DNA from: Neorhizobium tomejilense
GTDB lineage: Bacteria > Pseudomonadota > Alphaproteobacteria > Rhizobiales > Rhizobiaceae
DNA length: 64,000 bases
Assembly: GCA_002968845.1 (NCBI GenBank)
Contig: PVBG01000016.1
Span: 82,556 to 146,555 of the forward strand
Direction: 5' to 3'
Positions 1 through 9,391 of the stretch are shown here, piece by piece. Both the position numbers and the translations under genes were made by a program. Position 1 is the first letter of the stretch. The number at the start of each line of letters is the position of its first letter. Below the pieces are notes generated by a model. The model was not told where the DNA came from, did not search any database, and saw nothing but the letters and a program-made list of their open reading frames with translations.

Positions 1-1
1 T

Positions 2-601
2 ACCGGCACGTTCGCCAACGGCATCGGCGTGCGCAGCATTGTCGGCCAGTCCTACCATATTGCCGGCCAGAACTCGTTCGCGACCGAGGACCTGGTTCAG
101 GCGGGCGCCAATTCCGGGCTCGAAACGCGCCGGTCCGACTATGTCGCGATGGCGGCCGTCGATCTGCCGCAGGGTTTCACGATCGGGGCAAACGCCCGCT
201 TCGATGAGAAGACATTCGCGATCAAGCGCACCGATGCCTCGCTTTCCTACACGACGCCGCGGGTGAGCGGCTCGCTGGTCTACACGCAGGTCGATGCTCA
301 GCCGGAATACGGTTCGGACGACGCGCAAGACGTGCTGAAGCATTCGATGAGCTTCCGGATCAACGAAAACTGGGCGCTTGCCGGCACGGCGACCTGGGAT
401 CTCGCAGACAAGGAACTGGTCCGGCGCGGCATCGGCATCAGCTATGCGGACGAGTGCACGATCTTTACGGTTGCCTATACGGACAAGCCGTCGGACACGG
501 CCGCCAACGACTGGACCGTCAGCGCCCGCCTGAGCTTCCGCACGCTCGGCGATATCAGCGTCGGCTCGACCGAAGGTTTCGATCAGGACTACCGCTACTG
601 A
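2..601 (+). CDS. lptD: LPS-assembly protein LptD, C-terminal part (cut by window edge)
   Basis: The reading frame is open from the first complete codon at position 2, so the gene begins before the window; about 199 residues are visible. The segment is rich in alternating polar/hydrophobic beta strands and aromatic residues and ends in an aromatic Tyr-Arg-Tyr, as expected for the C-terminal outer-membrane barrel of LptD, which with LptE inserts lipopolysaccharide into the outer leaflet. The following genes (surA-like, pdxA, rsmA) match the conserved order seen downstream of lptD in rhizobia and many proteobacteria, which is the strongest support for the name. The lipid-binding N-terminal domain and the plug are outside the window. 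Confidence 0.85.
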   Translation, partial: TGTFANGIGVRSIVGQSYHIAGQNSFATEDLVQAGANSGLETRRSDYVAMAAVDLPQGFTIGANARFDEKTFAIKRTDASLSYTTPRVSGSLVYTQVDAQPEYGSDDAQDVLKHSMSFRINENWALAGTATWDLADKELVRRGIGISYADECTIFTVAYTDKPSDTAANDWTVSARLSFRTLGDISVGSTEGFDQDYRY

Positions 602-734
602 CGTAGCGGCTCGTCCGATCGGCTGACCGTCATCGTTTCGCCGCAAGAATTGTGCAAGCGGTCGCAAATAGAGTATGAAATGCGAGGCCGGTCGGGCTCA
701 AGTGCCCACCGGGGCGGGAAAAGGGATTGGTATC

Positions 735-1679
735 ATGTTCGCAATGACCGCAACGCGCAAGCTGGTGCTGGCCGCGGCCGCTTTGGCCGCCTCGGTCGTC
801 ATTCAGCCCGCCGCCCAGCAGGCGCAGGCCGCCAGCGAAGTTTCGGCCGTCGTCAACAGGACGGCGATCACCAGCACCGACGTCGGCCGGCGCGTCGCCT
901 TCCTGCGCCTTCAGCGCCAGAAGGCAGATGCCAAGGCGGCGCGTGAGGCGCTGGTTGATGAGGCGCTGAAGCGCCAGGAAATTTCCCGCGTGAAGATGTC
1001 GGTCAGCACCGAGGACGTCGACAAGGCCTTCGAGCGGTTTGCCGCCGGCAACAAGCTGAGCGCGGCGCAGATGAGCCAGATCCTCGACAAAGCCGGCGTC
1101 GGAGTCGAGCATTTCAAGAGTTACATCGCCGTGCAGATGAGCTGGCCACGACTGGTCAACGCCCGCTACGGCGGTTCGCGCGGCCGCATGTCGAGCCAGG
1201 AACTCGTCACGCGCATGATGGAGAACAAGGAAAAGCCGGTCACGACCGAATATTTCCTGCAGCAGGTGATTTTTGTCGTGCCGCCGGCCAAGCGCAACGC
1301 CATTCTTGCCAAGCGCCAGAAGGAAGCGAATGCCGCGCGCTCCAAATTCCCGGGCTGCGAGCAATCGAAGGATTTCGCCGCGACCATGCTGGACGTGTCG
1401 ATCCGTGACCTCGGCCGCGTCCTCGCTCCCGAACTGCCGGCCGATTGGAAGCCGCTGATCGAGAAGACGACGGATGGCGGCACGACCGGCACCCGCGTCA
1501 CCGAACGTGGCGTCGAATTCCTGGCCATCTGCAAACAGCGCCAGGTGTCGGACGACCTCGCGGCGGAAGTCGTCTTCCGGGCCGAGGATCTCGGCAAGGC
1601 GAAGAAGGAAGGCGTCGACCCCAACGACAAGAAATATCTCGATGACCTGCGCAGCAAGGCCCAGATCGAGTATCGCTAA
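735..1679 (+). CDS. surA: SurA-like periplasmic chaperone / peptidyl-prolyl isomerase family protein
   Basis: The product is about 314 residues. The chosen ATG follows an AAAAGGGA ribosome site and opens with a short basic stretch and an Ala/Val-rich hydrophobic segment ending in Ala-Gln-Ala, a good Sec signal peptide. The mature part begins with the SurA N-domain pattern (VVNRTAITSTDVGRR) and is rich in charged helices; no convincing parvulin PPIase domain is visible, which is common in alphaproteobacterial SurA-like proteins. It presumably escorts outer-membrane proteins such as LptD, encoded just upstream. An in-frame ATG further upstream at 675 lacks a ribosome site and would spoil the signal peptide. 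Confidence 0.8.
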   Translation: MFAMTATRKLVLAAAALAASVVIQPAAQQAQAASEVSAVVNRTAITSTDVGRRVAFLRLQRQKADAKAAREALVDEALKRQEISRVKMSVSTEDVDKAFERFAAGNKLSAAQMSQILDKAGVGVEHFKSYIAVQMSWPRLVNARYGGSRGRMSSQELVTRMMENKEKPVTTEYFLQQVIFVVPPAKRNAILAKRQKEANAARSKFPGCEQSKDFAATMLDVSIRDLGRVLAPELPADWKPLIEKTTDGGTTGTRVTERGVEFLAICKQRQVSDDLAAEVVFRAEDLGKAKKEGVDPNDKKYLDDLRSKAQIEYR

Positions 1680-1722
1680 GAACATCGCTGATCTCGACAC
1701 TTAAGTCATTTTCGGAGCCGTA

Positions 1723-2739
1723 ATGCCTCTCGACCGTCCGCTTGCGTTGACCCAGGGCGATCCTGCCGGCATCGGCCCCGATATCACGCTTGTCGCCTGG
1801 GCTTCGCGCCAGGCATACGACCTGCCGCCTTTCCTCTTCCTCGGCGATCCGGCCGTGCTCAAGGCCCGCGCCGTGATGCTCGGCCTCGACGTGCCGATCC
1901 GCGAGGCGGATAGCGAAAGCGCGATGTCGATCTTTGGGGACGCCCTGCCCGTGCTGCCGATCCCGGCCGGCGCGGAAATCGCCGCCGGACAACCGCACGT
2001 GGCGACCGCCAAGGGGACCATCCAGGCGATCGAGACCGCCGTTTCGCTCTCCCTAGAAGGCAAGGCCGCCGGCACCGTCACCAACCCGATCGCCAAATCC
2101 GTTCTCTACCAGGCCGGCTTCGGGTTTCCCGGCCACACGGAGTTCCTCGCCGCCCTCGCCGAGCGCGCCACCGGCAAGAAGATCCTGCCGGTGATGATGC
2201 TGGCGGGCCCGAAACTCCGGGCCATCCCGGTGACCATCCATATCCCGCTGAAAGATGTGCCCGCGGCGCTGAGCGCGGACCTGATCGCCGAGACCTGCCG
2301 CATCGCCCATCACGATCTCAAGATCCGCTTCGGCATCGACAAGCCCCGGCTTGCGGTTGCCGGTCTCAACCCGCATGCGGGTGAGGATGGCGCAATCGGC
2401 CGCGAGGACCAGGACGTCATCCATCCGGCGATCTTCAAGCTGCGGGCCGAGGGCCTGCACGTCTTCGGGCCGCTGCCGGCCGATACGATGTTCCATGACG
2501 AGGCGCGTGCCCGTTACGACGTGGCGATCTGCATGTATCACGACCAGGCGCTGATCCCTGCCAAGGCGCTCGGTTTCGACACCTCCGTCAACGTCACGCT
2601 CGGCCTGCCCTTCATCCGCACCTCGCCGGACCACGGCACGGCATTCGGTATCGCAGGCCAGGGTGTAGCCCGCGAAACCAGCCTCGTCGAGGCGATCAAG
2701 CTCGCCGGCAAGCTCGCTCTCACTTCGAAAGCCGCCTGA
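1723..2739 (+). CDS. pdxA: 4-hydroxythreonine-4-phosphate dehydrogenase PdxA
   Basis: This 338-residue protein has the usual PdxA length. It oxidises 4-phosphohydroxy-L-threonine with NAD(P) in the DXP-dependent route to pyridoxal phosphate. It starts with the family signature LTQGDPAGIGPDI and carries the three metal-ligand histidines in the contexts GHTEFLA, LNPHAGEDG and MYHDQALIPAK. The stop codon overlaps the rsmA start by one base (TGATG), so the two are translationally coupled. PLP made here would also serve alanine racemase further along the window. Confidence 0.97.
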   Translation: MPLDRPLALTQGDPAGIGPDITLVAWASRQAYDLPPFLFLGDPAVLKARAVMLGLDVPIREADSESAMSIFGDALPVLPIPAGAEIAAGQPHVATAKGTIQAIETAVSLSLEGKAAGTVTNPIAKSVLYQAGFGFPGHTEFLAALAERATGKKILPVMMLAGPKLRAIPVTIHIPLKDVPAALSADLIAETCRIAHHDLKIRFGIDKPRLAVAGLNPHAGEDGAIGREDQDVIHPAIFKLRAEGLHVFGPLPADTMFHDEARARYDVAICMYHDQALIPAKALGFDTSVNVTLGLPFIRTSPDHGTAFGIAGQGVARETSLVEAIKLAGKLALTSKAA

Positions 2740-3572
2740 TGGCCACTTTGGACGGCTTGCCGCCGCTGCGGGACGTGATCCAGCGTCACGGGCTCGACGC
2801 CAAAAAGGCGCTCGGCCAGAATTTTCTTCTCGATCTCAATCTCACCCAGAAGATCGCCCGCAGCGCCGGACCGCTCGGCGATGCGACGGTCTTCGAGGTC
2901 GGCCCCGGACCCGGCGGCCTGACACGCGCCATCCTGTCGCTCGGCGCCAAGAAGGTGATCGCGGTCGAACGGGACAGCCGCTGCCTGCCGGCACTCGCCG
3001 AAATCGGCGAGCATTACCCCGGCAGGCTGGAGGTGATCGAAGGCGACGCGCTGAAGACCGACTTCGCGGCGCTCGCGCCTGAAGGTCCGGTAAAGATCAT
3101 CGCCAACCTGCCCTACAATGTCGGCACCCAGCTTCTCATCAACTGGCTGCTGCCCGCGCCGGACCGATGGCCGCCCTTCTGGGCAAGCCTGACGCTGATG
3201 TTCCAGAAGGAAGTCGGCCAAAGGATCGTCGCCGACGAGGACGACGACCATTACGGCCGCCTCGGCGTGCTCGCCGGTTGGCGCACCGATGCGCACATGG
3301 TCTTCGACGTGCCGCCGCAGGCGTTCTCGCCGCCGCCGAAGGTCACCTCGACGGTCGTGCACCTGACGCCCCGGACAAATCCCCTGCCCTGCGACGTCGG
3401 CAAACTCGAACGCGTCACCCACGCCGCCTTCGGCCAGCGCCGCAAGATGCTGCGCCAGAGCGTCAAATCGCTCGGCGGCGAGGCGCTATTGGTGAAAGCC
3501 GGCATCGACCCGGCGAGGCGGGCGGAGACACTGTCGGTGGAAGAGTTTGCCAGGTTGGCGAACTGTTTGTGA
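2739..3572 (+). CDS. rsmA: 16S rRNA dimethyladenosine transferase RsmA (KsgA)
   Basis: The 277-residue protein dimethylates two adjacent adenines in the 3'-terminal hairpin of 16S rRNA late in 30S assembly. It has the N-terminal GQNFLLD motif, the SAM-binding glycine loop EVGPGPGGLT near residue 50, the acidic EGDAL motif and the catalytic NLPYNVGT motif. The pdxA-rsmA pairing with a one-base overlap is a widely conserved arrangement. Confidence 0.97.
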   Translation: MATLDGLPPLRDVIQRHGLDAKKALGQNFLLDLNLTQKIARSAGPLGDATVFEVGPGPGGLTRAILSLGAKKVIAVERDSRCLPALAEIGEHYPGRLEVIEGDALKTDFAALAPEGPVKIIANLPYNVGTQLLINWLLPAPDRWPPFWASLTLMFQKEVGQRIVADEDDDHYGRLGVLAGWRTDAHMVFDVPPQAFSPPPKVTSTVVHLTPRTNPLPCDVGKLERVTHAAFGQRRKMLRQSVKSLGGEALLVKAGIDPARRAETLSVEEFARLANCL

Positions 3573-3626
3573 GCTGCGATCAAGACTGCTTTCGGCCCTT
3601 GTCGGAAGAGCCCTTCTCCCTTACGA

Positions 3627-3641
3627 TGTAACAATGTTACA
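3627..3641. promoter_or_regulatory. Perfect TGTAACA/TGTTACA dyad over a start codon
   Basis: Two perfect 7-base arms, TGTAACA and TGTTACA, are separated by one base, and the start codon of the following methyltransferase gene (ATG at 3634) lies in the middle. The length and symmetry are typical of operators bound by TetR- or GntR-like dimers, but no such regulator is adjacent. A role as operator is inferred only. Confidence 0.35.
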
Positions 3642-4413
3642 ATCAGTCAGTGCAGCGCCGGCCAATCCGGCCAATTCAGCAAGCCCTCGATTTTTTGAGA
3701 GCGTTGGCATCAGAACCGGATCGCGCGTTCTCGATATCGGCTGTGGGAACGGTGACCTTAGCCGGTTCGTCGCGAGACTGGCCGGGCCGCAGGGCGAGGT
3801 TATCGCAGTTGACAGTAGCGAAGCGGCGCTGGCACTGGCACGTGCCGCAGGCGGTGAACCGGATGCGGCGCCGATCACTTATCGCGCGGCCGAACTGGCG
3901 GTTGATCTGCACGATCTCGGTCGCTTTGATGTCATTGTCGGACGCCGTGTTCTGATGTATCTCCCAGACGCTTCCGCCACGCTCGCTCGGCTGGTCGGAC
4001 TTGCAAAGCCTGGGGCGATACTGGCTTTTCAGGAACACGCGCGCGCCAGTCTCCCCTTCGGTCTTGCAGCCCTTCCTCTGCATCGACGTCTTTACGACTG
4101 GGTGTGGGACACAGTTGCGGCCGAGGGCGGCGATGTGACACTTGGTCTGCGCCTCGTTGACCAGATGCGCTTACAGGGGCTTTCGATCACTCAGGCACGC
4201 AACGAAGGCGTTCTGATCCAGCCCGGTGAACCTTCGTTCCTTCCGACACTCATGCGGATCATGCTGCCACGCTTGATCGAACATGGTGTTGCCTCGGCTG
4301 AAGAGGTTCAACCCGATACCCTCGCACAACGGATCGAGGATGAACATCGCGCTGTCGGCGGCACGATCGTCTGGGATCAGGCCTTTCTCGTGGCGGGACT
4401 GGTCGCGGGCTAA
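3634..4413 (+). CDS. Class I SAM-dependent methyltransferase
   Basis: The 259-residue protein has a Rossmann methyltransferase core: motif I is VLDIGCGNGDLS near residue 30, followed by the acidic motif II at VIAVDSSEAAL and a predicted core helix/strand pattern. The C-terminal half is Leu/Arg rich without a recognisable substrate domain, so the methyl acceptor is unknown. The start at 3634 was chosen because it lies just before the conserved fold and within a perfect dyad. The gene sits between rsmA and gmk, and its codon use (more CTT, GTT and GAT) looks slightly less GC-biased than its neighbours, which hints at later acquisition. Confidence 0.7.
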   Translation: MLQSVSAAPANPANSASPRFFESVGIRTGSRVLDIGCGNGDLSRFVARLAGPQGEVIAVDSSEAALALARAAGGEPDAAPITYRAAELAVDLHDLGRFDVIVGRRVLMYLPDASATLARLVGLAKPGAILAFQEHARASLPFGLAALPLHRRLYDWVWDTVAAEGGDVTLGLRLVDQMRLQGLSITQARNEGVLIQPGEPSFLPTLMRIMLPRLIEHGVASAEEVQPDTLAQRIEDEHRAVGGTIVWDQAFLVAGLVAG

Positions 4414-4482
4414 CGTGCAATGTCCACAAATGGCGTAACGCAGCCACCGCGACCAGAATCCTTCAAATTTAGGACGCGGGGT

Positions 4483-4875
4483 TCAAGCCGGCGACTGCCG
4501 CCCGAGATTGTCGAGTTCCGGGAACGGGTAGTATTTGAGGCGGCGGTCCTGGCAACGGATATCGTCGAGGGTGTAGCCCAAAATCTTTCCGTCGCGCATG
4601 GATACGCCATAACGGGCGGGATAATTATACTTCCGTCCAAAGCCGGAGACGCAGAAGGCGTAGATATTCTTCTCCGGCTTGAGCAGAACGACGCTTGAAA
4701 TCTGCGCGCCGTAGATATCCCGGTCCCGGAAACCCATGCGATAGGCAGTTCTCAGCACCTCCCGCTTCACGGAATCCGTCGGCGGTGTCTGCGACGATGC
4801 AACGCTTTCAGGCACGGATGTCTGACAACCCGTCAACAGCAATAAACTCGCGAATGCCGCAAGCAAAAATTTCAT
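4483..4875 (-). CDS. Small lipoprotein of unknown function
   Basis: The product is about 130 residues with a clear lipoprotein signal: Lys, a run of Leu/Ala/Phe and the lipobox LLTGC near residue 17, so the mature protein should be lipid-anchored at Cys. The remainder has two further cysteines (in FCVSGFG and RCQDR) that could form a disulfide in the periplasm. The ATG at 4875 is preceded by a G-rich Shine-Dalgarno; a TTG two codons upstream is possible. No domain is recognised. Confidence 0.72.
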   Translation of the reverse strand: MKFLLAAFASLLLLTGCQTSVPESVASSQTPPTDSVKREVLRTAYRMGFRDRDIYGAQISSVVLLKPEKNIYAFCVSGFGRKYNYPARYGVSMRDGKILGYTLDDIRCQDRRLKYYPFPELDNLGRQSPA

Positions 4876-5122
4876 GATCAACCCCCGTCCACCTTTGGTA
4901 GATCGGGATAATACAGAACCGGATCAAGCGGTCTACTCACTCCGCCATCATCGCGCGAAACACTTGGAGCGTGTGGACATGCTGCAACGTCATGACCAAA
5001 GAGGTTGCGACCTCCGCTTGTGGCGCAAAGCGGTGCCGTTATCCCCACATTTGGTGCTCAAATCGCAATACTGGCCGTGAACCGCTAGGATTCCCTGCAA
5101 CAGGCAACCCGCTGACCAGCCC

Positions 5123-5803
5123 CTAAAGCTCCGGCTCTTCCGTCAGCAACTCGCTCACAAAATCGAACAGGCCGTGGCGGCGGTCGCGGCGGATGCGTTC
5201 GGCGTTGACGATGCAGCTGACATGCCCGAAAGCCTCGTCGAGATCGTCGTTGACGATGACATAGTCATATTCCCGCCAGTGCTCGATCTCGGCGCGCGAA
5301 TTCAGGAGCCTGGTGCGGATCACCTCTTCGCTGTCCTCGGCGCGGCGATGCAGGCGCGACTGCAGTTCGGTCATGGTCGGCGGCAGCACGAAGATCGAGA
5401 CGACGTCGGCGGCCATCTTTTCCTGCAGCTGGCGGGCGCCCTGCCAGTCGATGTCGAACAGCATGTCGCGGCCTTCGCTCATCGCCAGTTCCACGGGCTC
5501 GCGCGGGGTGCCGTAGAAATTGCCGTGCACCTCGGCCCATTCGAGCAGGTCGCCGGCGTCGCGCATCTTCTCGAACTGCGGCACGGTGATGAAATGATAG
5601 TGCTTGTCGGCGATCTCGCTTGGCCGCTTGGCCCGGGTTGTGACGCTGATCGAGATTTCGAGGCTGCGATCCGCATCCAGAAGATTGCGGGCGATCGTCG
5701 ACTTGCCGGCGCCCGACGGCGAGGAAAGAACCAGCATCAGTCCGCGCCGGGCGATCTTCACGGCCGGGGACGCTTTGCCCTGAGACGATGGGGCCGGGCT
5801 CAT
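5123..5803 (-). CDS. gmk: Guanylate kinase
   Basis: Guanylate kinase phosphorylates GMP to GDP. The 226-residue protein carries the P-loop SSPSGAGKST after a roughly 27-residue N-terminal extension, followed by the GMP-binding segment (SVTTRAKRPSE, then NFYGTPREPVE) and the lid region. It is the last gene of the minus-strand fab-mltG-yicC block; only three bases separate it from yicC, a pairing found in many proteobacteria. Confidence 0.97.
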   Translation of the reverse strand: MSPAPSSQGKASPAVKIARRGLMLVLSSPSGAGKSTIARNLLDADRSLEISISVTTRAKRPSEIADKHYHFITVPQFEKMRDAGDLLEWAEVHGNFYGTPREPVELAMSEGRDMLFDIDWQGARQLQEKMAADVVSIFVLPPTMTELQSRLHRRAEDSEEVIRTRLLNSRAEIEHWREYDYVIVNDDLDEAFGHVSCIVNAERIRRDRRHGLFDFVSELLTEEPEL

Positions 5804-5806
5804 GTC

Positions 5807-6694
5807 TTACTCCAGATTCTGGACCTGTTCGCGGAACTGGTCGATGACGACTTTCAAATCGATGCCGGCGGAGGTGACCGCGGCCGAATTGGACTTCGAA
5901 CAGATAGTATTCGATTCCCGGTTAAATTCCTGTGCAAGGAAATCGAGCCGGCGACCCACCGGGCCGCCCTTGTCTATAAGCTCGCCCGCGGCCGCCACAT
6001 GCGCCTTCAGCCGGTCGATCTCTTCGCGCAGATCGGCCTTGGTGGCAAGCAGGGCCGCTTCCGCATGCAGCCGGTCGCGGTCGAGCGTCGGCGCCTCCTG
6101 GAGGAGCGCAGCGAGCTGGAAGGACAGCTTGCGGGCGATCTCTTCCGGCGTGCGGGAAGGGTCGATTTCGACGACCTGGGCAAGTTCGGCGATGCGGGCG
6201 ACCTGGCCTTTGAGGACGGCTGCAAGCGCCGTGCCCTCGCCCTCGCGCATCCGCTGCAGATGCCCGATCGCCTCGTCGAGGCTCGCGAGGATCGCAGTAT
6301 CGCGGGCTGCGACCGTCTCCTCGTCCTCTTCCGCCTCGCGGATGTCCACAAGCCCGCGAATGCCCATCAGCGTATCGAGCCTCAGCGGCGAAGGATCAAC
6401 GAGATCGCCCAGTTCGGCGCGCAGCGCCATCACGGCTGCCAGCGCATCGCGGTTCAGCACCGCTTCCACCTTGGTCTCGGCAACGGTGAGGGTCAGGGTC
6501 GCCTGCAGATTGCCGCGCGAAAATTTCTCCGAGATCACCCGGCGGACGTCCGGCTCCAGCCGTTCGAGACCCGGCGGCAGACGCAGCCTTATATCGAGGC
6601 CCTTGCCGTTCACCGAGCGCAGTTCCCATGCATAACGGTTGCGCCCGCTCGTGCCTTCGCTGCGGGCAAAACCGGTCATGGACTGCAATGTCAT
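5807..6694 (-). CDS. yicC: YicC family endoribonuclease
   Basis: The 295-residue protein opens with the family signature MTLQSMTGFAR and ends with the conserved C-terminal block containing EFNRESNTICSKS. YicC proteins are Mg/Mn-dependent endoribonucleases implicated in small-RNA turnover and stationary-phase survival in E. coli. The gene lies between mltG and gmk in one transcription unit. Confidence 0.93.
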   Translation of the reverse strand: MTLQSMTGFARSEGTSGRNRYAWELRSVNGKGLDIRLRLPPGLERLEPDVRRVISEKFSRGNLQATLTLTVAETKVEAVLNRDALAAVMALRAELGDLVDPSPLRLDTLMGIRGLVDIREAEEDEETVAARDTAILASLDEAIGHLQRMREGEGTALAAVLKGQVARIAELAQVVEIDPSRTPEEIARKLSFQLAALLQEAPTLDRDRLHAEAALLATKADLREEIDRLKAHVAAAGELIDKGGPVGRRLDFLAQEFNRESNTICSKSNSAAVTSAGIDLKVVIDQFREQVQNLE

Positions 6695-6726
6695 CGGTGT
6701 CTCCAGATCATGCTTTCGGGAAGCGG

Positions 6727-7920
6727 TCAGTTGCTCTTCGGCGGCTTTTCCGCTTCGTCGCCGTCCGGCTGGCCGTCCACCACTTCCGGGTTGGCGGCGC
6801 GCTCGGACTCCATTCTACGCCAACGACGGACGTTGGCATTGTGTTCCTCGAGCGTCGCGGCGAACACATGCCCGCCGGTGCCGTCGGCCACGAAATAGAG
6901 GTCCTTGGTCCGCCAGGGATTGGCTACGGCTTCGAGGGCGGCCCGGCCGGGATTGGAGATCGGCGTCGGCGGCAGACCCTTGATCTGGTAGGTGTTATAG
7001 GGCGTCTGCTTGGCAAGGTCCGACTTGAAGATCGGCCGGTCTGAGGGTTTTCCCTCGCCGCCGAAGATGCCGTAGACGATCGTCGGGTCCGACTGCAGGC
7101 GCATGCCGCGCTGCAGCCGGTTGATGAAGACAGAGGCTACATGGGCGCGCTCGTCTTCCTTGCCGGTCTCCTTCTCGACAATCGAGGCGAGCACGACGAA
7201 TTCTTCCCTGGTCTTGATCGGCAGATCCGGGTCGCGACGCTCCCAGATCTGGTCGACCATCTTCTGCTGCGCAACCCGCATCTGCTGGATGATGTCGGCG
7301 CGCTTGCTGCCGCGCGAGAACTTGTAGGTATCGGGCCTCAAGCTTCCCTCGGCCGGCAGTTCGGACGGCAGGTCGCCTTCGAGCACCGCATCCTCGGCGA
7401 GGCGCAGCATCATCTGGCGCACCGTCAGACCCTCCGGCATGACGACCGAATAGAGGATCGACTTGCCCGATTCCAGGATACCCATGATGTCCTTCATGGA
7501 GGCCCGCGCCTTGATTTCGTATTCGCCCGCCTTCAGCGTCTCGCCCTTGCGCAGGTAGGTCGCCGTCACGTAGCGGAAGATGCGCGCGTCGGAGATGATG
7601 CCGTTGCGTTCGAGATTGGTGGCGATTTCCGCAAGCCCGTTGCCGGGGCGGACCATGAAATGGGTGTTGGCTTCGAGCGGGCCCGGCTGCTGGAAGGCCG
7701 AGATCATGTAGTAGAAGCCGGCAACACCGATCACGCAGAGAACGACGACCATGGTCATCAGGAAATTCAGGAAGATGACGACCTGGCTGCGTGCCTTCTT
7801 GGAACGACGGGGCGGTTCCGGAACGCGTTCAGGCTTCAAGGCCTCGTTCGGCGATTTCGGAATAATCGGCCCTCTGCCATTGCCGGGCGGCAATTCACTG
7901 ACATGATTCGTATCGTTCAA
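6727..7920 (-). CDS. mltG: Endolytic murein transglycosylase MltG
   Basis: The 397-residue protein has a Pro/Arg-rich cytoplasmic tail of about 45 residues, one membrane segment at roughly 47-70, a LysM-like subdomain and then the YceG catalytic domain. The catalytic glutamate is in ASIVEKETG near residue 245, and the substrate motif LQSDPTIVYG follows. MltG cleaves nascent peptidoglycan strands and is thought to act as a terminase. The context downstream of acpP-fabF is the standard one. Confidence 0.96.
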   Translation of the reverse strand: MNDTNHVSELPPGNGRGPIIPKSPNEALKPERVPEPPRRSKKARSQVVIFLNFLMTMVVVLCVIGVAGFYYMISAFQQPGPLEANTHFMVRPGNGLAEIATNLERNGIISDARIFRYVTATYLRKGETLKAGEYEIKARASMKDIMGILESGKSILYSVVMPEGLTVRQMMLRLAEDAVLEGDLPSELPAEGSLRPDTYKFSRGSKRADIIQQMRVAQQKMVDQIWERRDPDLPIKTREEFVVLASIVEKETGKEDERAHVASVFINRLQRGMRLQSDPTIVYGIFGGEGKPSDRPIFKSDLAKQTPYNTYQIKGLPPTPISNPGRAALEAVANPWRTKDLYFVADGTGGHVFAATLEEHNANVRRWRRMESERAANPEVVDGQPDGDEAEKPPKSN

Positions 7921-8069
7921 CCGCGCCCCCCGGGGTTAACGCCCCCCTACAGACTCAAAGACTTTAGACCTGCTTCTGGCCAACCAATGCGGCGAAAAAC
8001 AGGTCCAGAAGATGATACGAGCCGAGCCGCGAGTCCAGCCGGCATATGTTTCAGGGCAAGCCCTAAAAA

Positions 8070-9332
8070 TCAGGCTTCGTAGCGGCGCAGCACGAGAGAT
8101 GCGTTGGTGCCGCCGAAACCGAAGGAGTTCGACAGCGCGATGTTGATCTCGCGCTTGCGCGCCTTGTGAGGCACGAGGTCGATCGCCGTCTCGACATCGG
8201 GATTGTCGAGGTTGAGCGTCGGCGGCGCGATGTTGTCGCGAATTGCGAGCGCCGAGAAGATCGCCTCGACCGCACCGGCAGCACCGAGAAGATGGCCGAT
8301 CGCCGATTTGGTCGACGACATGGAGATCTTCGAGGCGGCGTTGCCGACCAGGCGCTCGACCGCGCCGAGCTCGATCGTGTCGGCCATGGTCGAGGTGCCG
8401 TGGGCGTTGATGTAGTCGACGTCCGACGCCGAAATACCCGCACGCTTCAGCGCCGCAGTCATGCAGCGAAACGCACCGTCGCCGTCTTCCGAAGGCGCGG
8501 TGATGTGGAAGGCGTCGCCGGACATGCCGTAGCCGACCACTTCCGCATAGATCTTGGCGCCGCGGGCCTTGGCATGTTCCAGCTCTTCCAGAACCACGAT
8601 GCCGGCGCCCTCGCCCATGACGAAACCGTCGCGGTCGCGGTCATAGGGGCGCGAGGCCTTCTGCGGATCGTCGTTGTGCTGGGTCGAAAGCGCCTTGCAG
8701 GCGGCGAAACCGGCCAGCGAAATGCGGCAGATCGGCGATTCCGCGCCGCCGGCGACCATCACCTCGGCATCGCCGAAGGCGATCATCCGGGCCGCGTCGC
8801 CGATCGCGTGGGCGCCGGTGGAACAGGCCGTGACGACCGCGTGGTTCGGACCGCGCAGCTTGTGGCGGATCGACACCTGGCCGGAGACGAGATTGATCAG
8901 CCGGCCGGGAATGAAGAAGGGCGAGATGCGGCGCGGACCTTTGTCGCGCAACGTGTAGCCCGCCTCGACAATGCCTTCGAGGCCGCCGATGCCCGAGCCG
9001 ATCAGCACGCCGGTGGCGATCTGGTCCTCGTCGGTCTTCGGATGCCAGCCGGCATCTTCGAGCGCCATTTCGGCGGCGGCCACGCCGTAGATGATGAAGG
9101 GATCGACCTTGCGCTGTTCCTTCGGCTCCATCCACTGGTCCACGTTGAACGTGCCATCGGAACCGTCGCCGACAGGAATGCGGCAGGCGATCTTTGCGGG
9201 AAGGTCTTCGACCTCGAATTCAGTGACGACGCGGGCGGAGTTCTGGCCGGCCAGCAAGCGCGACCAGCTGACTTCCGTTCCGCATCCGAGAGGAGATACC
9301 ATGCCGGTACCGGTGATAACGACCCGTCTCAT
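8070..9332 (-). CDS. fabF: Beta-ketoacyl-ACP synthase II FabF
   Basis: The 420-residue condensing enzyme elongates acyl-ACP with malonyl-ACP. The active-site cysteine is in VVTACSTGAHA near residue 168; the two histidines are in INAHGTSTMA and KSAIGHLLGAAG, giving the KAS II Cys-His-His triad. It starts MRRVVITGTGMVSPLG, a standard N-terminus, and lies directly downstream of acpP. Confidence 0.98.
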   Translation of the reverse strand: MRRVVITGTGMVSPLGCGTEVSWSRLLAGQNSARVVTEFEVEDLPAKIACRIPVGDGSDGTFNVDQWMEPKEQRKVDPFIIYGVAAAEMALEDAGWHPKTDEDQIATGVLIGSGIGGLEGIVEAGYTLRDKGPRRISPFFIPGRLINLVSGQVSIRHKLRGPNHAVVTACSTGAHAIGDAARMIAFGDAEVMVAGGAESPICRISLAGFAACKALSTQHNDDPQKASRPYDRDRDGFVMGEGAGIVVLEELEHAKARGAKIYAEVVGYGMSGDAFHITAPSEDGDGAFRCMTAALKRAGISASDVDYINAHGTSTMADTIELGAVERLVGNAASKISMSSTKSAIGHLLGAAGAVEAIFSALAIRDNIAPPTLNLDNPDVETAIDLVPHKARKREINIALSNSFGFGGTNASLVLRRYEA

Positions 9333-9391
9333 CGCCAGTGCCCTACCCTATAATTTTTTCTCGATTTTCAGGGCCCAAGCCCCAATTGCTG

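Noticed and set aside
5174..6898. Long open frame of 574 codons on the plus strand
   Set aside because: It is antisense to gmk and yicC, whose products are clearly recognised; composition is Arg/Ala/His-rich as expected of a GC-rich shadow frame.
8166..9353. Open frame of 395 codons on the plus strand
   Set aside because: Antisense to fabF; His/Asp/Arg-rich composition is that of a shadow frame.
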